A stretch of 64,000 nt of DNA from JBOCEF01 sp047610385 (GTDB taxonomy: Bacteria; Pseudomonadota; Alphaproteobacteria; Rhodobacterales; Rhodobacteraceae): contig JBLGAC010000007.1 in NCBI GenBank assembly GCA_047610385.1, positions 1-64,000 on the forward strand, read 5' to 3'. The notes under the pieces are model-generated. The model had not been told where the DNA came from. It searched no databases and saw nothing but the letters and a program-made list of their open reading frames with translations. Positions within the stretch are counted from its first letter, which is position 1. Each line of letters begins with the position of its first letter. This document shows positions 52,371-61,614 of the stretch, one piece after another. Position numbers and translations under genes: made by a program.

Positions 52371-53025
52371 CCCCTCAAACACCCAGCGCGCGGTGACCCA
52401 ATTGCGCGCGCTGATTTTCGACGGCGAACTCGCGCCCGGATCGGACCATCTGGAAAGTGAACTGGCCGCGCGTCTGGGCATGTCGCGCACCCCCGTGCGT
52501 GAGGCGGTGCTGACCCTCGCCGCCCAAGGGTTGCTGGAGGTGCGGCCGCGCAAGGGCGTGCGCGTCGCCGCGATTTCCGCCACCGACATGAACGAGATCT
52601 ATGAGGTGCTGACGGAGCTTGAAAGCCTCGCGGCCGCGCGCGCCGCCATGGCCCGGCCCGATGCGCAGGCGCTGGCCGGCCTGCGCGCCGCCCAAACCGT
52701 GATGGAGGACGCTTTGGCAACCAATGACCGCGAAGCATGGGCCGCCGGGGACGACGCGTTCCACACCGAACTGGTGCGGCTGGGCGGCAATCTTCGGGTT
52801 CAAACCATCGTGGCAACAATGTCAGATCAGGTGCGCCGGGCGCGGGCGGTCACCCTGCACATGCGCCCGCTGCCGCTGCAATCGAACGCAGATCACCGCG
52901 CCGTTCTTGACGCCATCGCCCGCGGCGATGCGATCGGCGCCCGCGCCTACCATCGCGCCCATCGCAGCACGGCGCGCGCGGCGTTGACCCGCCTGCTGCA
53001 AGACCACCGCATGCGCCAAGTGTGA
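52363..53025 (+). CDS. GntR-family regulator, FadR subgroup
   Basis: A 220-residue regulator. The winged helix occupies about residues 8-72 (AVTQLRALIFDGELAPGSDHLESELAARLGMSRTPVREAVLTLAAQGLLEVRPRKGVRVA). The helical FCD effector domain follows, with metal-ligand-type residues in DDAFHTELVRLGGN near 127 and DHRAVLDAIARGD near 180. It overlaps the Gfo/Idh/MocA gene and closes the rightward operon. The palindrome at 50226 is its probable operator. Confidence 0.9.
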   Translation: MADPSNTQRAVTQLRALIFDGELAPGSDHLESELAARLGMSRTPVREAVLTLAAQGLLEVRPRKGVRVAAISATDMNEIYEVLTELESLAAARAAMARPDAQALAGLRAAQTVMEDALATNDREAWAAGDDAFHTELVRLGGNLRVQTIVATMSDQVRRARAVTLHMRPLPLQSNADHRAVLDAIARGDAIGARAYHRAHRSTARAALTRLLQDHRMRQV

Positions 53026-53037
53026 CGCCCGCGGCGA

Positions 53038-53982
53038 TCAGAACATCGCGGCGATCTGGTTCCACGTACTGCGTGCAATGCCCGGCGTGTTCAGCATCGG
53101 GCCTTCGGTCATCGACCAGCCCACCATCGAATCGGGATAAAGCCGCACACCGTCAATCCCGGCAAGTTCACTCAACGCAAACCAGTTGGTCGCCGCCCAA
53201 TGCCCGGTGTTGCAGAACGACACGATCCGGTCATCTGCCGAAAACCCCTGCGCCACCGCCAGATCGCGCGCCGCCGCGGCGTCGATGATCGCAGGGCCAG
53301 AGGCAAACCAGCTTGAATGGGTGAAATACTGCGATTGCGGCAGGGTCCCGGCCCGGCCCGCCGCGGGATGGGCCCGGTTGCCTTTCCAGAACGCCTCAGG
53401 CCGTGCGTCCAGCAACGCACCGTCAGCCGTTCCGTCAACGATGGCGGCGACGTCTTCGGTGGTGGCCAGCCATTGGTGGGAAAAGCGCACGTCGATGTCG
53501 CTCCGGATCGGGACTGCTGCATCGCGGGAGACGTCGTATCCGCCTGCAACCCAAGCGTTCATACCGCCATTGAGGATCGCCAGCGTGCTGACACCACTGG
53601 ATTTCAGCGTCCAGTAGACCCGTGCGGCGGCGCCGAAATCGGTCTCATCCGTGCCTTGATGCACGATGACCACCGGGCGATCCTTGGTGGCGCCGAGGCT
53701 GCGCAGCAGCTCAGTCAGCCGTGCCTCGGTCGGCAGTTCGCCGGGATTGCCCGCGGGGCCACGGAACAGCGCATAGGGCGCCGATACCGCGCCGGGAATG
53801 TGCCCACCAGCATAGGCGGGCACCGCGGCGCGAATATCAACAATCAGCAGCGCGGCATCGTCATGATCGTCGTAAAGCTCCGCCGCGGCGACCAGCGGGC
53901 CATAGCCGCCGGGATGATGCGCGGCCGCGGGCGCGCCAAAGGCAAATGCGGCGGCGATCGCCAAGGCAGGAAGGTGTCGCAT
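53038..53982 (-). CDS. Exported rhodanese-type sulfurtransferase
   Basis: A 314-residue protein with two rhodanese domains. Start at the ATG at 53982 gives a Sec signal (MRHLPALAIAAAFAFGAPAAAHH). The first domain has VDIRAAVPAYAGGHIPGAV and GGMNAWVAGGYDV; the second has the active loop SFCNTGHWAATNW near residue 257 with the catalytic Cys. It would transfer sulfur between thiosulfate or a thiol and an acceptor in the periplasm. It converges on the GntR gene and is not in an obvious operon. Confidence 0.87.
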   Translation of the reverse strand: MRHLPALAIAAAFAFGAPAAAHHPGGYGPLVAAAELYDDHDDAALLIVDIRAAVPAYAGGHIPGAVSAPYALFRGPAGNPGELPTEARLTELLRSLGATKDRPVVIVHQGTDETDFGAAARVYWTLKSSGVSTLAILNGGMNAWVAGGYDVSRDAAVPIRSDIDVRFSHQWLATTEDVAAIVDGTADGALLDARPEAFWKGNRAHPAAGRAGTLPQSQYFTHSSWFASGPAIIDAAAARDLAVAQGFSADDRIVSFCNTGHWAATNWFALSELAGIDGVRLYPDSMVGWSMTEGPMLNTPGIARSTWNQIAAMF

Positions 53983-54270
53983 GATCGGATCCCTTTCGGC
54001 GCGTGTCAAACTTGGGAGAAACATGCGCCTTGCACGGCAAAGCGCAAGCCTTGCGCGGGCCGCGCGGGACGGGAGCCATGCGCAGGTGTCAAACCCCGGA
54101 ACAAGGTTCCGCGCGGCATGGCGTGGCGAAATCTGGTTCCGCCATATTACGCGATCCGTTCGCGCCCGTAGGTGGCCAAACAGGAAAAGGGCCCGCCGAC
54201 ATACTGCCGGCGAGCCCCAAATTCTTTGATCAGCACTGCGGTGGACGAAAGCCCTGCCCGCAGGCCGAAA

Positions 54271-54477
54271 TCACACCAGAGCGATGTTGACAGCCGACTC
54301 GCGACCATCACGGCCAGCTTCGATGTCGAAGGTCACAGCCTGGCCATCGTCGAGCTGACGGATGCCGGCGCGCTCAAGAGCAGTGATGTGCACGAAAACA
54401 TCGCGGTTGCCGTTCTCGGGCGCGATGAAACCGAAACCTTTGGTGGCGTTGAACCATTTCACGGTGCCATTGGCCAT
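54271..54477 (-). CDS. Cold-shock domain protein
   Basis: A 68-residue CspA-type protein. RNP1 (KGFGFI) and RNP2 (VFVHIT) are intact: MANGTVKWFNATKGFGFIAP and DVFVHITALERAG. It binds single-stranded nucleic acid and acts as an RNA chaperone. GGAGATCTC precedes the ATG. The upstream 214 bp probably contain a long 5' untranslated leader as in other csp genes, although I could not identify defined folding elements. Confidence 0.95.
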   Translation of the reverse strand: MANGTVKWFNATKGFGFIAPENGNRDVFVHITALERAGIRQLDDGQAVTFDIEAGRDGRESAVNIALV

Positions 54478-54691
54478 CGTGAGATCTCCATATCTGTACT
54501 TTGCTGCCCGCAAGATGCGGCAGCCCGGCTTAGTCACGTCTTGTCGAGAACTGAAGCCGTAAGGCACAGAAGGTCGATAGAGAAACAGTCGCATGAGTGA
54601 TTTAGGCAATGCCGACGATTCGCGCAAGCAAAAAATTGAAAAACCTCTGCACCCCCCTCTGCACCCCCTCTGCGGCATCGCCTCAGGTTAG

Positions 54692-55645
54692 TTACCACAT
54701 GAACCAATTGAAGCGCCTGAGGCTGGCGGCCCCGGCATCAAGATCGTGACCAACGGCCCCGACCTGAAGCCGAGCATCGACATTCCCAACTGCATCATGG
54801 CCTCCAGTTCCTCCAGCTGTGAGGGCGACTTCCAAAGCGGCAAGCGCTTCAAGCTGCGCATGGACGCCGCCGCGCCGATCGATCTGGTTTTTGACACCGG
54901 CGCGGGCTCCGCGCTTGACGGCACGGTCACCGAACAGCCTTACTAGATTTTCGCCAAGCTAAAGAACAACACTGGGTCCAGCCTTTCGGGCTTCACGGCT
55001 GAACTGGGCTTTGGCGTCGGTGCCGATTTCATCGCCGCGACGTTGCTGGATCAGATCACGCTGGCCCCACTGGTGGGCGGAGATCCGGCCACCCAGTTCC
55101 CGTTCGGCCTGTTCGGAGATGCGTCGACCAGTTCGAACCACGATCTTGATGGGTTTTTCGCCCCCGCGACCGCTGGCTTTAACGCCGACTTCGCGGGAAC
55201 CACCATTGCCTCCACTGCGATGTACGGGCCTTACGAAGCCCTGTTCGGCGACTGGATGACCCTGGCCGACGCGCCCGAAGGGTATTTCTGGGACAATGAC
55301 GGCGACGCAGAAACCGACGCGATCCTGATGGCCTGGCTGCGCCCCGACGGCGAATGGGAACAGCGCCGCGCCGAGGACTTGGGCGAGGCAACCCCCACCA
55401 CGCCGTTCACCGTCGCCGAGGCGGACCTGGTCTCAGCCGGGTATCTGGCCGGCCCGATCGAGGATGTGGTGAACCTCAACCTCAACGCCTATGTGGCGTT
55501 CGGGGCGTCGTATGATGACGGCCGCGCCTTCACCATCCGTGTCACCGGCATCGCAGCCGACGTGCCGCTGCCCGGCGGCATCGCCCTGATGGCCGGTGCG
55601 CTTGGCCTGCTGGGCGGACTGGCCCGCCGCCGCCGCAAGGGCTGA
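54692..55645 (+). pseudogene. Second broken VPLPA-CTERM gene (choice-of-anchor F-like)
   Basis: A single frame runs from just after a TAG at 54689 to 55645 and is interrupted only by TAG at 54944-54946. It reads through VFDTGAGSALDGTVTEQPY, the stop, then IFAKLKNNTGSSLSGF and ELGFGVGADF, and ends with ADVPLPGGIALMAGALGLLGGLA and ARRRRKG, a VPLPA-type sorting signal. No start codon with a signal peptide precedes it in this frame; a short Met-initiated piece at 54699 is in another frame. The gene is therefore missing its 5' end and carries an internal stop. The body resembles choice-of-anchor F proteins. Confidence 0.68.
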
Positions 55646-55661
55646 GGCCACCGCGCATGAC

Positions 55662-55696
55662 AAAAGCCGCCCGGGCGCAATCCCAGGCGGCTTTTT
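55662..55696 (+). terminator. Rho-independent terminator
   Basis: Stem AAAGCCGCC pairs with GGCGGCTTT, followed by TT. A 14-base loop separates the arms. It lies 17 bp after the VPLPA pseudogene and would end that transcript before the MFS gene. Confidence 0.82.
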
Positions 55697-55808
55697 CACG
55701 CGCGCCGATCACGGATCAATCGCAGCACAAAAAAAGCGATCGCGCCTTGCCCGCCGCGCGCGCCGCGATAGGGTCGGCGCGGGCATTTCGCCCCGATGCG
55801 AGACACCC

Positions 55809-57014
55809 ATGACCAAGGCTTCCAACCGATGGCGCGCTCTGGCGGTGATCTGCGCGGCCATGGTCCTGTCTTTGACCACCTGGTTTTCCGCCACCGCGGT
55901 GACGCCGGAACTGGCGGCGGCGTGGAACCTGTCAGGCGCGATGCTGGCATGGCTGACCAATGGCGTGCAGCTGGGCTTTGTGATCGGGGCGCTGGCATCC
56001 AGCCTGGTGAACCTGCCGGACATCGTGCGGCTGAACCGGCTGATGGCGGCGGCGGCCACGATCGCTGCGCTGGCCAACGCGTCGCTGCTGCTTGAACCGG
56101 GACCAGCGGGGATGATCGCGGCGCGCATGGCCACCGGCGCGGCGCTGGCGGGCATCTACCCGCCTGCGCTGAAACTGATCGCCACATGGTTCGTGAAAGG
56201 CCGCGGGCTGGCCATGGGCGCGGTGATCGGCGCGCTGACGCTTGGATCGGCCATGCCCCATCTGTTCCGCGCAATCTTGGGCACGTTCGACTGGCGCGTG
56301 GTGTTGGGAACTGCCAGCGGCGCGACCTTGGTGGGCGCGTTGATCCTGCTGACCATGGCGCGCGAGGGGCCCTACCCGTTCGGGCGCGCGGTGTTCGACC
56401 CGCGCCGCATCGGCATGGTGGTGCGGGACCGGGCGCTGGTGCTCGCGACCCTCGGGTATCTGGGCCATATGTGGGAGCTTTACGCGATGTGGGCTTGGCT
56501 GCTGGTCTTTTTGGCTGCGGCGCCGGCAATGCAGGGCACGGGGCTGGCATCCTGGATCACGTTCGCGGCGATCGGGTCGGGCGCGATCGGCTGCGTCGCC
56601 GGGGGGCAATTGGCGGACCGGTTCGGGCGCACCGCGGTGACCGCGGCGCTGATGGCGGCCTCGGGCGCCTGCGCGCTGCTGATCGGTTTCGCGTTCGACG
56701 GGCCTCTATGGCTGCTGATCCTGATCGCGGTGGTCTGGGGGATCACAGTGGTCGGCGACAGCGCGCAGTTTTCAGCCGCCGCGACCGAACTGGCGGACCC
56801 GCGTTATGTGGGGACCGTGCTGTCGGTGCAGCTTGGCCTTGGGTTCCTGCTGACGGTGGGGACGGTCGGCGTCATGCCGTATCTCGCTGACGCCATGGGC
56901 GGCTGGCGCTGGGCCTTTGCGCCGCTGGCGATCGGACCAGTGATAGGCGTCGCAGCCATGCTGGCCCTGCGCGCCCGGCCCGAAGCCATGAAGCTGGCGG
57001 GCGGGCGGCGCTGA
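55809..57014 (+). CDS. MFS transporter
   Basis: A 401-residue, 12-helix major facilitator protein. The A-like loop between helices 2 and 3 is weak (VRLNRLMAAAA), while the central repeat has GGQLADRFGRTAVTAAL near residue 270, the matching motif in the second half. ARMATGAALAGIYPPALKLIATWFVKGRG near 105 is typical. The ATG at 55809 follows the terminator by 110 bp. It stands alone and the substrate is unknown. Confidence 0.87.
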   Translation: MTKASNRWRALAVICAAMVLSLTTWFSATAVTPELAAAWNLSGAMLAWLTNGVQLGFVIGALASSLVNLPDIVRLNRLMAAAATIAALANASLLLEPGPAGMIAARMATGAALAGIYPPALKLIATWFVKGRGLAMGAVIGALTLGSAMPHLFRAILGTFDWRVVLGTASGATLVGALILLTMAREGPYPFGRAVFDPRRIGMVVRDRALVLATLGYLGHMWELYAMWAWLLVFLAAAPAMQGTGLASWITFAAIGSGAIGCVAGGQLADRFGRTAVTAALMAASGACALLIGFAFDGPLWLLILIAVVWGITVVGDSAQFSAAATELADPRYVGTVLSVQLGLGFLLTVGTVGVMPYLADAMGGWRWAFAPLAIGPVIGVAAMLALRARPEAMKLAGGRR

Positions 57015-57027
57015 GGCCGCCCCCCAT

Positions 57028-57648
57028 TCAGGCGAGGTGATACGGTCCGGATTTCTCCAACGCACGCTGCCATGCCGGGCGGTCATGCATCGCTTTGACA
57101 AAAGCGGCCAGCTTGGGCCGCGCCGTGCCGTCGCTGCGCGCCACGGCGATCTCAGCGGGAAAGCTGAGCATGATGTCCGCGGCCGAAAGATCATCGAGCA
57201 CGAAATGGCCCAACGGGCGCAGCACCGATTCCATATAATCGAAATGGCTGCCCAGTTCGGCCTTGATGCGCGGGTGCAACGGCGCCCCAGCCTCACGCAA
57301 CCGTCCGACATAAAGCTGCAACAGGATCGGGATCATCGCTGAGCCTTCGGCGAAATGCATCAGCTCCATATGGCGCAGATACGCGGCCGAACCGGCGTCA
57401 GGGATCATCTGGGGGGCGTGGCGCGCGCACAGATATTCCACGATGGCGGCGGATTCGACGATCAAGTCGCCGTTTTCCTCAAGCATCGGGGATTTGCCCA
57501 GCGGGTGGACCGCCTTCAGCGCGGGCGGCGCAAGATTGGTGACCGCGTCGCGCTGATAATGGCGGATCTCATAGGACACGCCGATTTCTTCGAGCAGCCA
57601 CAGAATGCGCTGAGAGCGCGAGTTGTTAAGGTGATGGACGATCAGCAT
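57028..57648 (-). CDS. Glutathione S-transferase family protein
   Basis: A 206-residue GST. The thioredoxin-like N-domain has HHLNNSRSQRILWLLEEIGVSYE at residues 5-27, KSPMLEENGDLIVESAAIVEYL near 52-73 with the cis-Pro and the glutathione-contacting ES pair, and a helical C-domain with LSAADIMLSFP near 153. Ser in NNSRSQ is the probable activating residue. It converges on the MFS gene with a 13-bp gap. Detoxification or a reductive step is the usual role. Confidence 0.88.
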   Translation of the reverse strand: MLIVHHLNNSRSQRILWLLEEIGVSYEIRHYQRDAVTNLAPPALKAVHPLGKSPMLEENGDLIVESAAIVEYLCARHAPQMIPDAGSAAYLRHMELMHFAEGSAMIPILLQLYVGRLREAGAPLHPRIKAELGSHFDYMESVLRPLGHFVLDDLSAADIMLSFPAEIAVARSDGTARPKLAAFVKAMHDRPAWQRALEKSGPYHLA

Positions 57649-57760
57649 CGTGAGGTCTCCCGCTTGAACAAGCAGTTAACCTGAGGGGCGCGCGGGCGGG
57701 GCGCAAGGGCGATCCGCCCGCGGGTCCGGCGTCAGAAAGATCTGACGCAGGGTCAGGCGA

Positions 57761-57889
57761 TCACTTTTTCTTGCCCGCAACCGCCGGGGTCAGCCCCTTG
57801 GCGAAAGCGGCGGGCGCGGCGGCCGCTGTGCTTTTGACCTGCTTGGGCTTTTTCACTTCTTTGTTGCTGCGCTTCTGGCTCTTGGCCAT
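57761..57889 (-). CDS. Small Lys-rich conserved-type protein
   Basis: A 42-residue protein: MAKSQKRSNKEVKKPKQVK, then an Ala-rich middle and a GKKK end. Small proteins with the MAKSQKRSN-(K/R)E-KKPK start are widespread in alphaproteobacteria, as far as I recall, and have no known function. Strong positive charge suggests nucleic-acid binding. The ATG at 57889 has GGAG about ten bases upstream. The longer in-frame reading from 58132 looks like random GC-rich translation and was rejected. Confidence 0.72.
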   Translation of the reverse strand: MAKSQKRSNKEVKKPKQVKSTAAAAPAAFAKGLTPAVAGKKK

Positions 57890-58190
57890 ATCGAAGGCTC
57901 CGTCATGCAATCCGGCCCCCCGAAGGGTCGATGTGTCGGAGCGCGCCGCCGCCTCCGCCACCGGAAAAACCGGGGCTGGGGCGGACCGGGCCGTTCGGGA
58001 CGACCGCGGGCGCGTCAGGCGTGCAGTGAAGTGGCGCCGCCGTATCACGGCGGGGCAGTGGACAGGCGGGGGCGCTGCGAGGGACAACCCGGAACGTTCT
58101 CGCCTTTTTCCGTGATGCTCACTTGGCGTCACTTTGCGCGATCATCAAGATCACGAAAGGGGCGAGAGGTAAATAATTTTTCAGCCCAAA
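57890..58190. other. Intergenic region with no gene seen
   Basis: About 300 bp between the small Lys-rich gene and the end of the YeiH gene, both leftward. It is GC-rich except for an AT-rich stretch at 58150-58180 next to the YeiH stop. It must contain the promoter of the small gene, but no boxes stand out. Confidence 0.4.
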
Positions 58191-59219
58191 TCAGCCCGCC
58201 AGATAGGTGATCCCGAACAGGATGAACCCGGCCAGAAACACCGTTTCGGCCACGATCAGCACGATGGCCTGACTGCCAACCCCAAGGATGCTTTTCAGCG
58301 ATGTCCGCATCCCCACCGCCGCGATCGACACCAACAGCGCCCAGCGCGACAGATCCCCCAGCGCGGCCCCGACGCCCGGCGGGATCATCCCCACCGAATT
58401 CATCGCCGCAAGCGCAAGAAACCCCAGCACAAAGACCGGGACCAAAGGCGGGCGCGGGCCACCCCCTTGATCGGCCTCGGCAAAGCTGCGGATGCCAAGC
58501 GAAAAGATCAGCACCACCGGCGCCAGCATGGTCACCCGGATCAGCTTTACCAGCGTCGCCGTTTCGCCGGTCTGCTCAGACACTGAGAACCCGGCCCCCA
58601 CCACCTGCGCCACATCATGGATCGTGCCGCCCAGAAACACCCCGGTGGCCAGATCATCAAGGCCCAGCGCCTGCGCGATGACCGGATAGGCGATCATCGC
58701 CAGCGTGCTCAGCACCGTGACCGCCAGCACGGTGAAGATCAGGTTGCGCTCTGACCGCTCATTTCGCGGCAGCACCGCGGCGATGGCCATGGCCGCCGAT
58801 GCACCGCAGATCGCCACCGCCCCGCCGGTCAACAGCGCAAACCGCCAGCCACGGCCCAGCAGGCGCGCCCCGAGCAGCCCAAACCCGATGGTTGCCACCA
58901 CGCCAAGCACCACCAGCGCGATCAGTTCGGGCCCCAATCCGATCAGCAGATCCACACTGATCCGCGCGCCCAAAAGTGCCACGCCAATGCGCAGCACTGC
59001 GCGCGAGGTAAAGCCAATGCCCACGGCGCAGCGTCCCTCCTCAGCCAAAAAGTGAAACGCGATGCCAAGCAGCAGCGCCATCAGCATGGCCGGGGCGCCG
59101 TAATGCTCAGACAAGAATTTCGCCGCTGCAGCGACCACCACGGACACGGCGATCCCCGGCCCATAATCATACAAGCGCCGCATCAACGCGGCCCAGGCTG
59201 GCAGGAATGAGCGGGTCAT
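58191..59219 (-). CDS. YeiH-family (UPF0324) putative sulfate/sulfite exporter
   Basis: A 342-residue protein with about ten helices. Family marks: LLGIAFHFLAEEGRCAVGIGFTSRAVLRIGVALLGARIS near residue 48-86, TGGAVAICGASAAMAIAAVLP near 130-150 and GVFLGGTIHDVAQVVGAGFSVSE near 190. The ATG at 59219 follows AAGG. It lies 105 bp behind xsc on the same strand. Xsc releases sulfite, so export of sulfite or sulfate is a sensible role; the link is inferred from context. Confidence 0.87.
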   Translation of the reverse strand: MTRSFLPAWAALMRRLYDYGPGIAVSVVVAAAAKFLSEHYGAPAMLMALLLGIAFHFLAEEGRCAVGIGFTSRAVLRIGVALLGARISVDLLIGLGPELIALVVLGVVATIGFGLLGARLLGRGWRFALLTGGAVAICGASAAMAIAAVLPRNERSERNLIFTVLAVTVLSTLAMIAYPVIAQALGLDDLATGVFLGGTIHDVAQVVGAGFSVSEQTGETATLVKLIRVTMLAPVVLIFSLGIRSFAEADQGGGPRPPLVPVFVLGFLALAAMNSVGMIPPGVGAALGDLSRWALLVSIAAVGMRTSLKSILGVGSQAIVLIVAETVFLAGFILFGITYLAG

Positions 59220-59324
59220 AAGCGCCTTTTTTCCTGCAGGCAGGGGATCTATGAGTTGGGGATATCGGTGGCAGATTTGCGGGCGGGGGCGGGGGGGGGG
59301 GCGCGAGGCCACCCCCCACCGCAA

Positions 59325-61103
59325 TCAGGCGCCCTGCTGGGGCTGCATGTCGGCTTTGTTGATGCCTGCGACAGACACAGGTTTCTTCATGGCATCGCGG
59401 CGAAAGGGCTCTCCCAGCTCCTGATTCAGGACGACTTCGATGAAGGTGGTCACGCCATCCTCCATCTGTGCCTTCACCGCGGCAGACAGCGCCGCGGTCA
59501 GCGCGTCCATCGACGCGACCTGCACGCCTTTCAGCCCGCACGCCTCAGCTACCTTGGCGTAGTGCACGTCCAGGTTCAGCTCCGTGCCCACAAAATTGTC
59601 GTCAAACCACAGGGTCGTGTTGCGCTTTTCCGCGCCCCATTGGTAGTTGCGGAAAATCACCATGGTGATCGCGGGCCAGTCGCCGCGCCCACAGGCAGTC
59701 ATTTCATTCATCGAAATCCCGAACGCCCCGTCGCCGGCAAAGCCCACCACCGGAACCTCAGGCTTGGCAATCTTGGCGCCAAGGATCGACGGCAGACCAT
59801 AGCCGCACGGCCCAAACAGACCGGGGGCCAGATATTTGCGCCCTTCATCAAAGGTCGGATAGGCGTTGCCGATGGCGCAGTTGTTGCCGATGTCCGAACT
59901 GATGATCGCATTGCGCGGCAGCGCCGACTGGATCGCGCGCCACGCCATGCGCGGGCTCATGCGATCAGGCTGGCGGGTGCGAGCGCGCGCGTTCCAGCTG
60001 GTGCCCGGATCGTCATCTTCGTGGTCCATTGAGCTGAGGGTCTGCAGCCAGCGCGATTTGGTGTCTCCGATCAGGGCCATGCGTGCATCGCGCCCGGCAT
60101 CCCCGGCGCTGGATGACAGCTGCGCAAGGATATCCTCAGCCACGGTTTTCGCATCGCCCTGAATGCCGACCGACACCTTTTTGGTCAGCCCGATGCGGTC
60201 AGAATTGATATCCACCTGGATGATTTTCGCGCCCGCAGGCCAATAGTCGATGCCATAGCCCGGCAGGGTCGAAAACGGGTTGAGACGCGTGCCCAGCGCC
60301 AGCACCACATCGGCCTTGGCAATCAGCTCCATCGCCGCTTTTGAGCCATTATAACCCAGCGGGCCGACCGACAGCGGATGCCCGCCGGGGAACGCGTCAT
60401 TGTGCTGATAGCCGCAGCACACCGGGGCCGAAAGCCGCTCCGCCAGCGCCGCCGACGCCGCGATTGCGCCGCCGATCACCACGCCCGCGCCGTTCAGGAT
60501 CACGGGGAATTTGGCTTCGGAGAGGATGCGCGCCGCCTCCGTCACCGCCACGCGCCCGCCGCTCGGGCGTTCAAGACGCACGATCTGCGGCAGCTCGATG
60601 TCGATCACCTGCGTCCAGTAATCGCGCGGCACGTTGATCTGCGCCGGGGCGCAGCCGCGCCACGCCTTTTCGATCACCCGGTTCAGCACTTCGGCCATGC
60701 GGGACGGGTCGCGGACCTCTTCTTGATAACAAACCATGTCCGCGAACAGCTTCATCTGTTCAATTTCCTGGAAACCGCCCTGCCCGATGGTCTTGTTGGC
60801 AGCCTGCGGGGTCACCAGCAGCATCGGCGTGTGGTTCCAATACGCGGTCTTGATCGGGGTCACGAAATTGGTGATCCCCGGCCCGTTCTGCGCCACCGCC
60901 ATGCACATCTTGCCCGACGCGCGGGTGAAGCCATCGGCGATCATCCCGGCATTGGTTTCGTGGGCGCAGTCCCAAAATTTGATCCCCGCGGCGGGGAACA
61001 GATCTGAAATCGGCATCATCGCCGATCCAATGATCCCGAACGCGTTGTCGATGCCATGCATCTGAAGGGTTTTGACGAAGGCCTCTTCGGTGGTCATTTT
61101 CAT
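59325..61103 (-). CDS. xsc: Sulfoacetaldehyde acetyltransferase
   Basis: A 592-residue TPP enzyme that converts sulfoacetaldehyde and phosphate to acetyl phosphate and sulfite. Xsc-type features include FGIIGSAMMPISDLFPAAGIKFWDCAHETNAGMIADGFTRASGKM near residue 22-66 and NGPGITNFVTPIKTAYWNHTPM. The TPP motif GDGAFGISMNEMTACGRGDWP is near 452 and is followed by IFRNYQWGAEKRN. The ATG at 61103 has GGGAG upstream. It is the key enzyme of taurine and related C2-sulfonate use. No phosphotransacetylase or taurine aminotransferase/dehydrogenase gene is seen in the window. Confidence 0.94.
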   Translation of the reverse strand: MKMTTEEAFVKTLQMHGIDNAFGIIGSAMMPISDLFPAAGIKFWDCAHETNAGMIADGFTRASGKMCMAVAQNGPGITNFVTPIKTAYWNHTPMLLVTPQAANKTIGQGGFQEIEQMKLFADMVCYQEEVRDPSRMAEVLNRVIEKAWRGCAPAQINVPRDYWTQVIDIELPQIVRLERPSGGRVAVTEAARILSEAKFPVILNGAGVVIGGAIAASAALAERLSAPVCCGYQHNDAFPGGHPLSVGPLGYNGSKAAMELIAKADVVLALGTRLNPFSTLPGYGIDYWPAGAKIIQVDINSDRIGLTKKVSVGIQGDAKTVAEDILAQLSSSAGDAGRDARMALIGDTKSRWLQTLSSMDHEDDDPGTSWNARARTRQPDRMSPRMAWRAIQSALPRNAIISSDIGNNCAIGNAYPTFDEGRKYLAPGLFGPCGYGLPSILGAKIAKPEVPVVGFAGDGAFGISMNEMTACGRGDWPAITMVIFRNYQWGAEKRNTTLWFDDNFVGTELNLDVHYAKVAEACGLKGVQVASMDALTAALSAAVKAQMEDGVTTFIEVVLNQELGEPFRRDAMKKPVSVAGINKADMQPQQGA

Positions 61104-61263
61104 GGGGCGGCTCCCTAGCTCGATCGCGGTTGGCACCATTGGTGCCCCAGATCGCCCGGCCGGAGTAGTGCCAGAGCGTCATGATCGGTCGGCCCAGCGC
61201 GCCGCCTTGCGCGCAAACCCGCGCGGCTGCAAAGTGCGGACAGCAACAAAAGGGAACGTCCGA

Positions 61264-61614
61264 ATGGCCAAAAAACGCGTGGTGGTGGAATTTGGCATGG
61301 GCACGTCCCTCAGGCGCGAAGATTATACTGAGGCCGCCGCCCGCGCGATGCGCGACGCGCTGTGGCGCAATTCGATTTCCGTGGCTGAGCTGTTCGGGTT
61401 CCCCAAGGACGCCATGCTGATCGACGTGCAGATCGGCGTGCAGGTGCCCGACAAGGTGGATGTCGCCGCGCTGGCAAAAATCCTGCCCTACGGGCGCGCG
61501 ACCATCACCGTGGGGCATGGCGGCCTTGATGTGCCGCGCCCTGACGGGGACGGCTGCACGGTGATCGCCAATTGCGCGATCTCAGTGTCGTTTGACATGG
61601 AGGCCACCACATGA
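61264..61614 (+). CDS. Lin0512-family protein 1
   Basis: A 116-residue protein: KKRVVVEFGMGTSLRREDYTEAAARAMRDALW at the start and DVQIGVQVPDKVDVAALAKILPYGRATITVGHGGLDVPRPDGDG later. This matches the uncharacterised Lin0512 family. It starts at the ATG at 61264 after AAGGGAA and overlaps the next gene, its paralogue, by ATGA. Divergent from xsc. No catalytic function is known to me; the pairing suggests a hetero-oligomer. Confidence 0.82.
   Translation: MAKKRVVVEFGMGTSLRREDYTEAAARAMRDALWRNSISVAELFGFPKDAMLIDVQIGVQVPDKVDVAALAKILPYGRATITVGHGGLDVPRPDGDGCTVIANCAISVSFDMEATT

Noticed and set aside
50943..52589. 548-codon minus-strand frame across the dehydrogenase and Gfo/Idh/MocA genes
   Set aside because: Shadow frame; the plus strand has two coupled genes with intact motifs.
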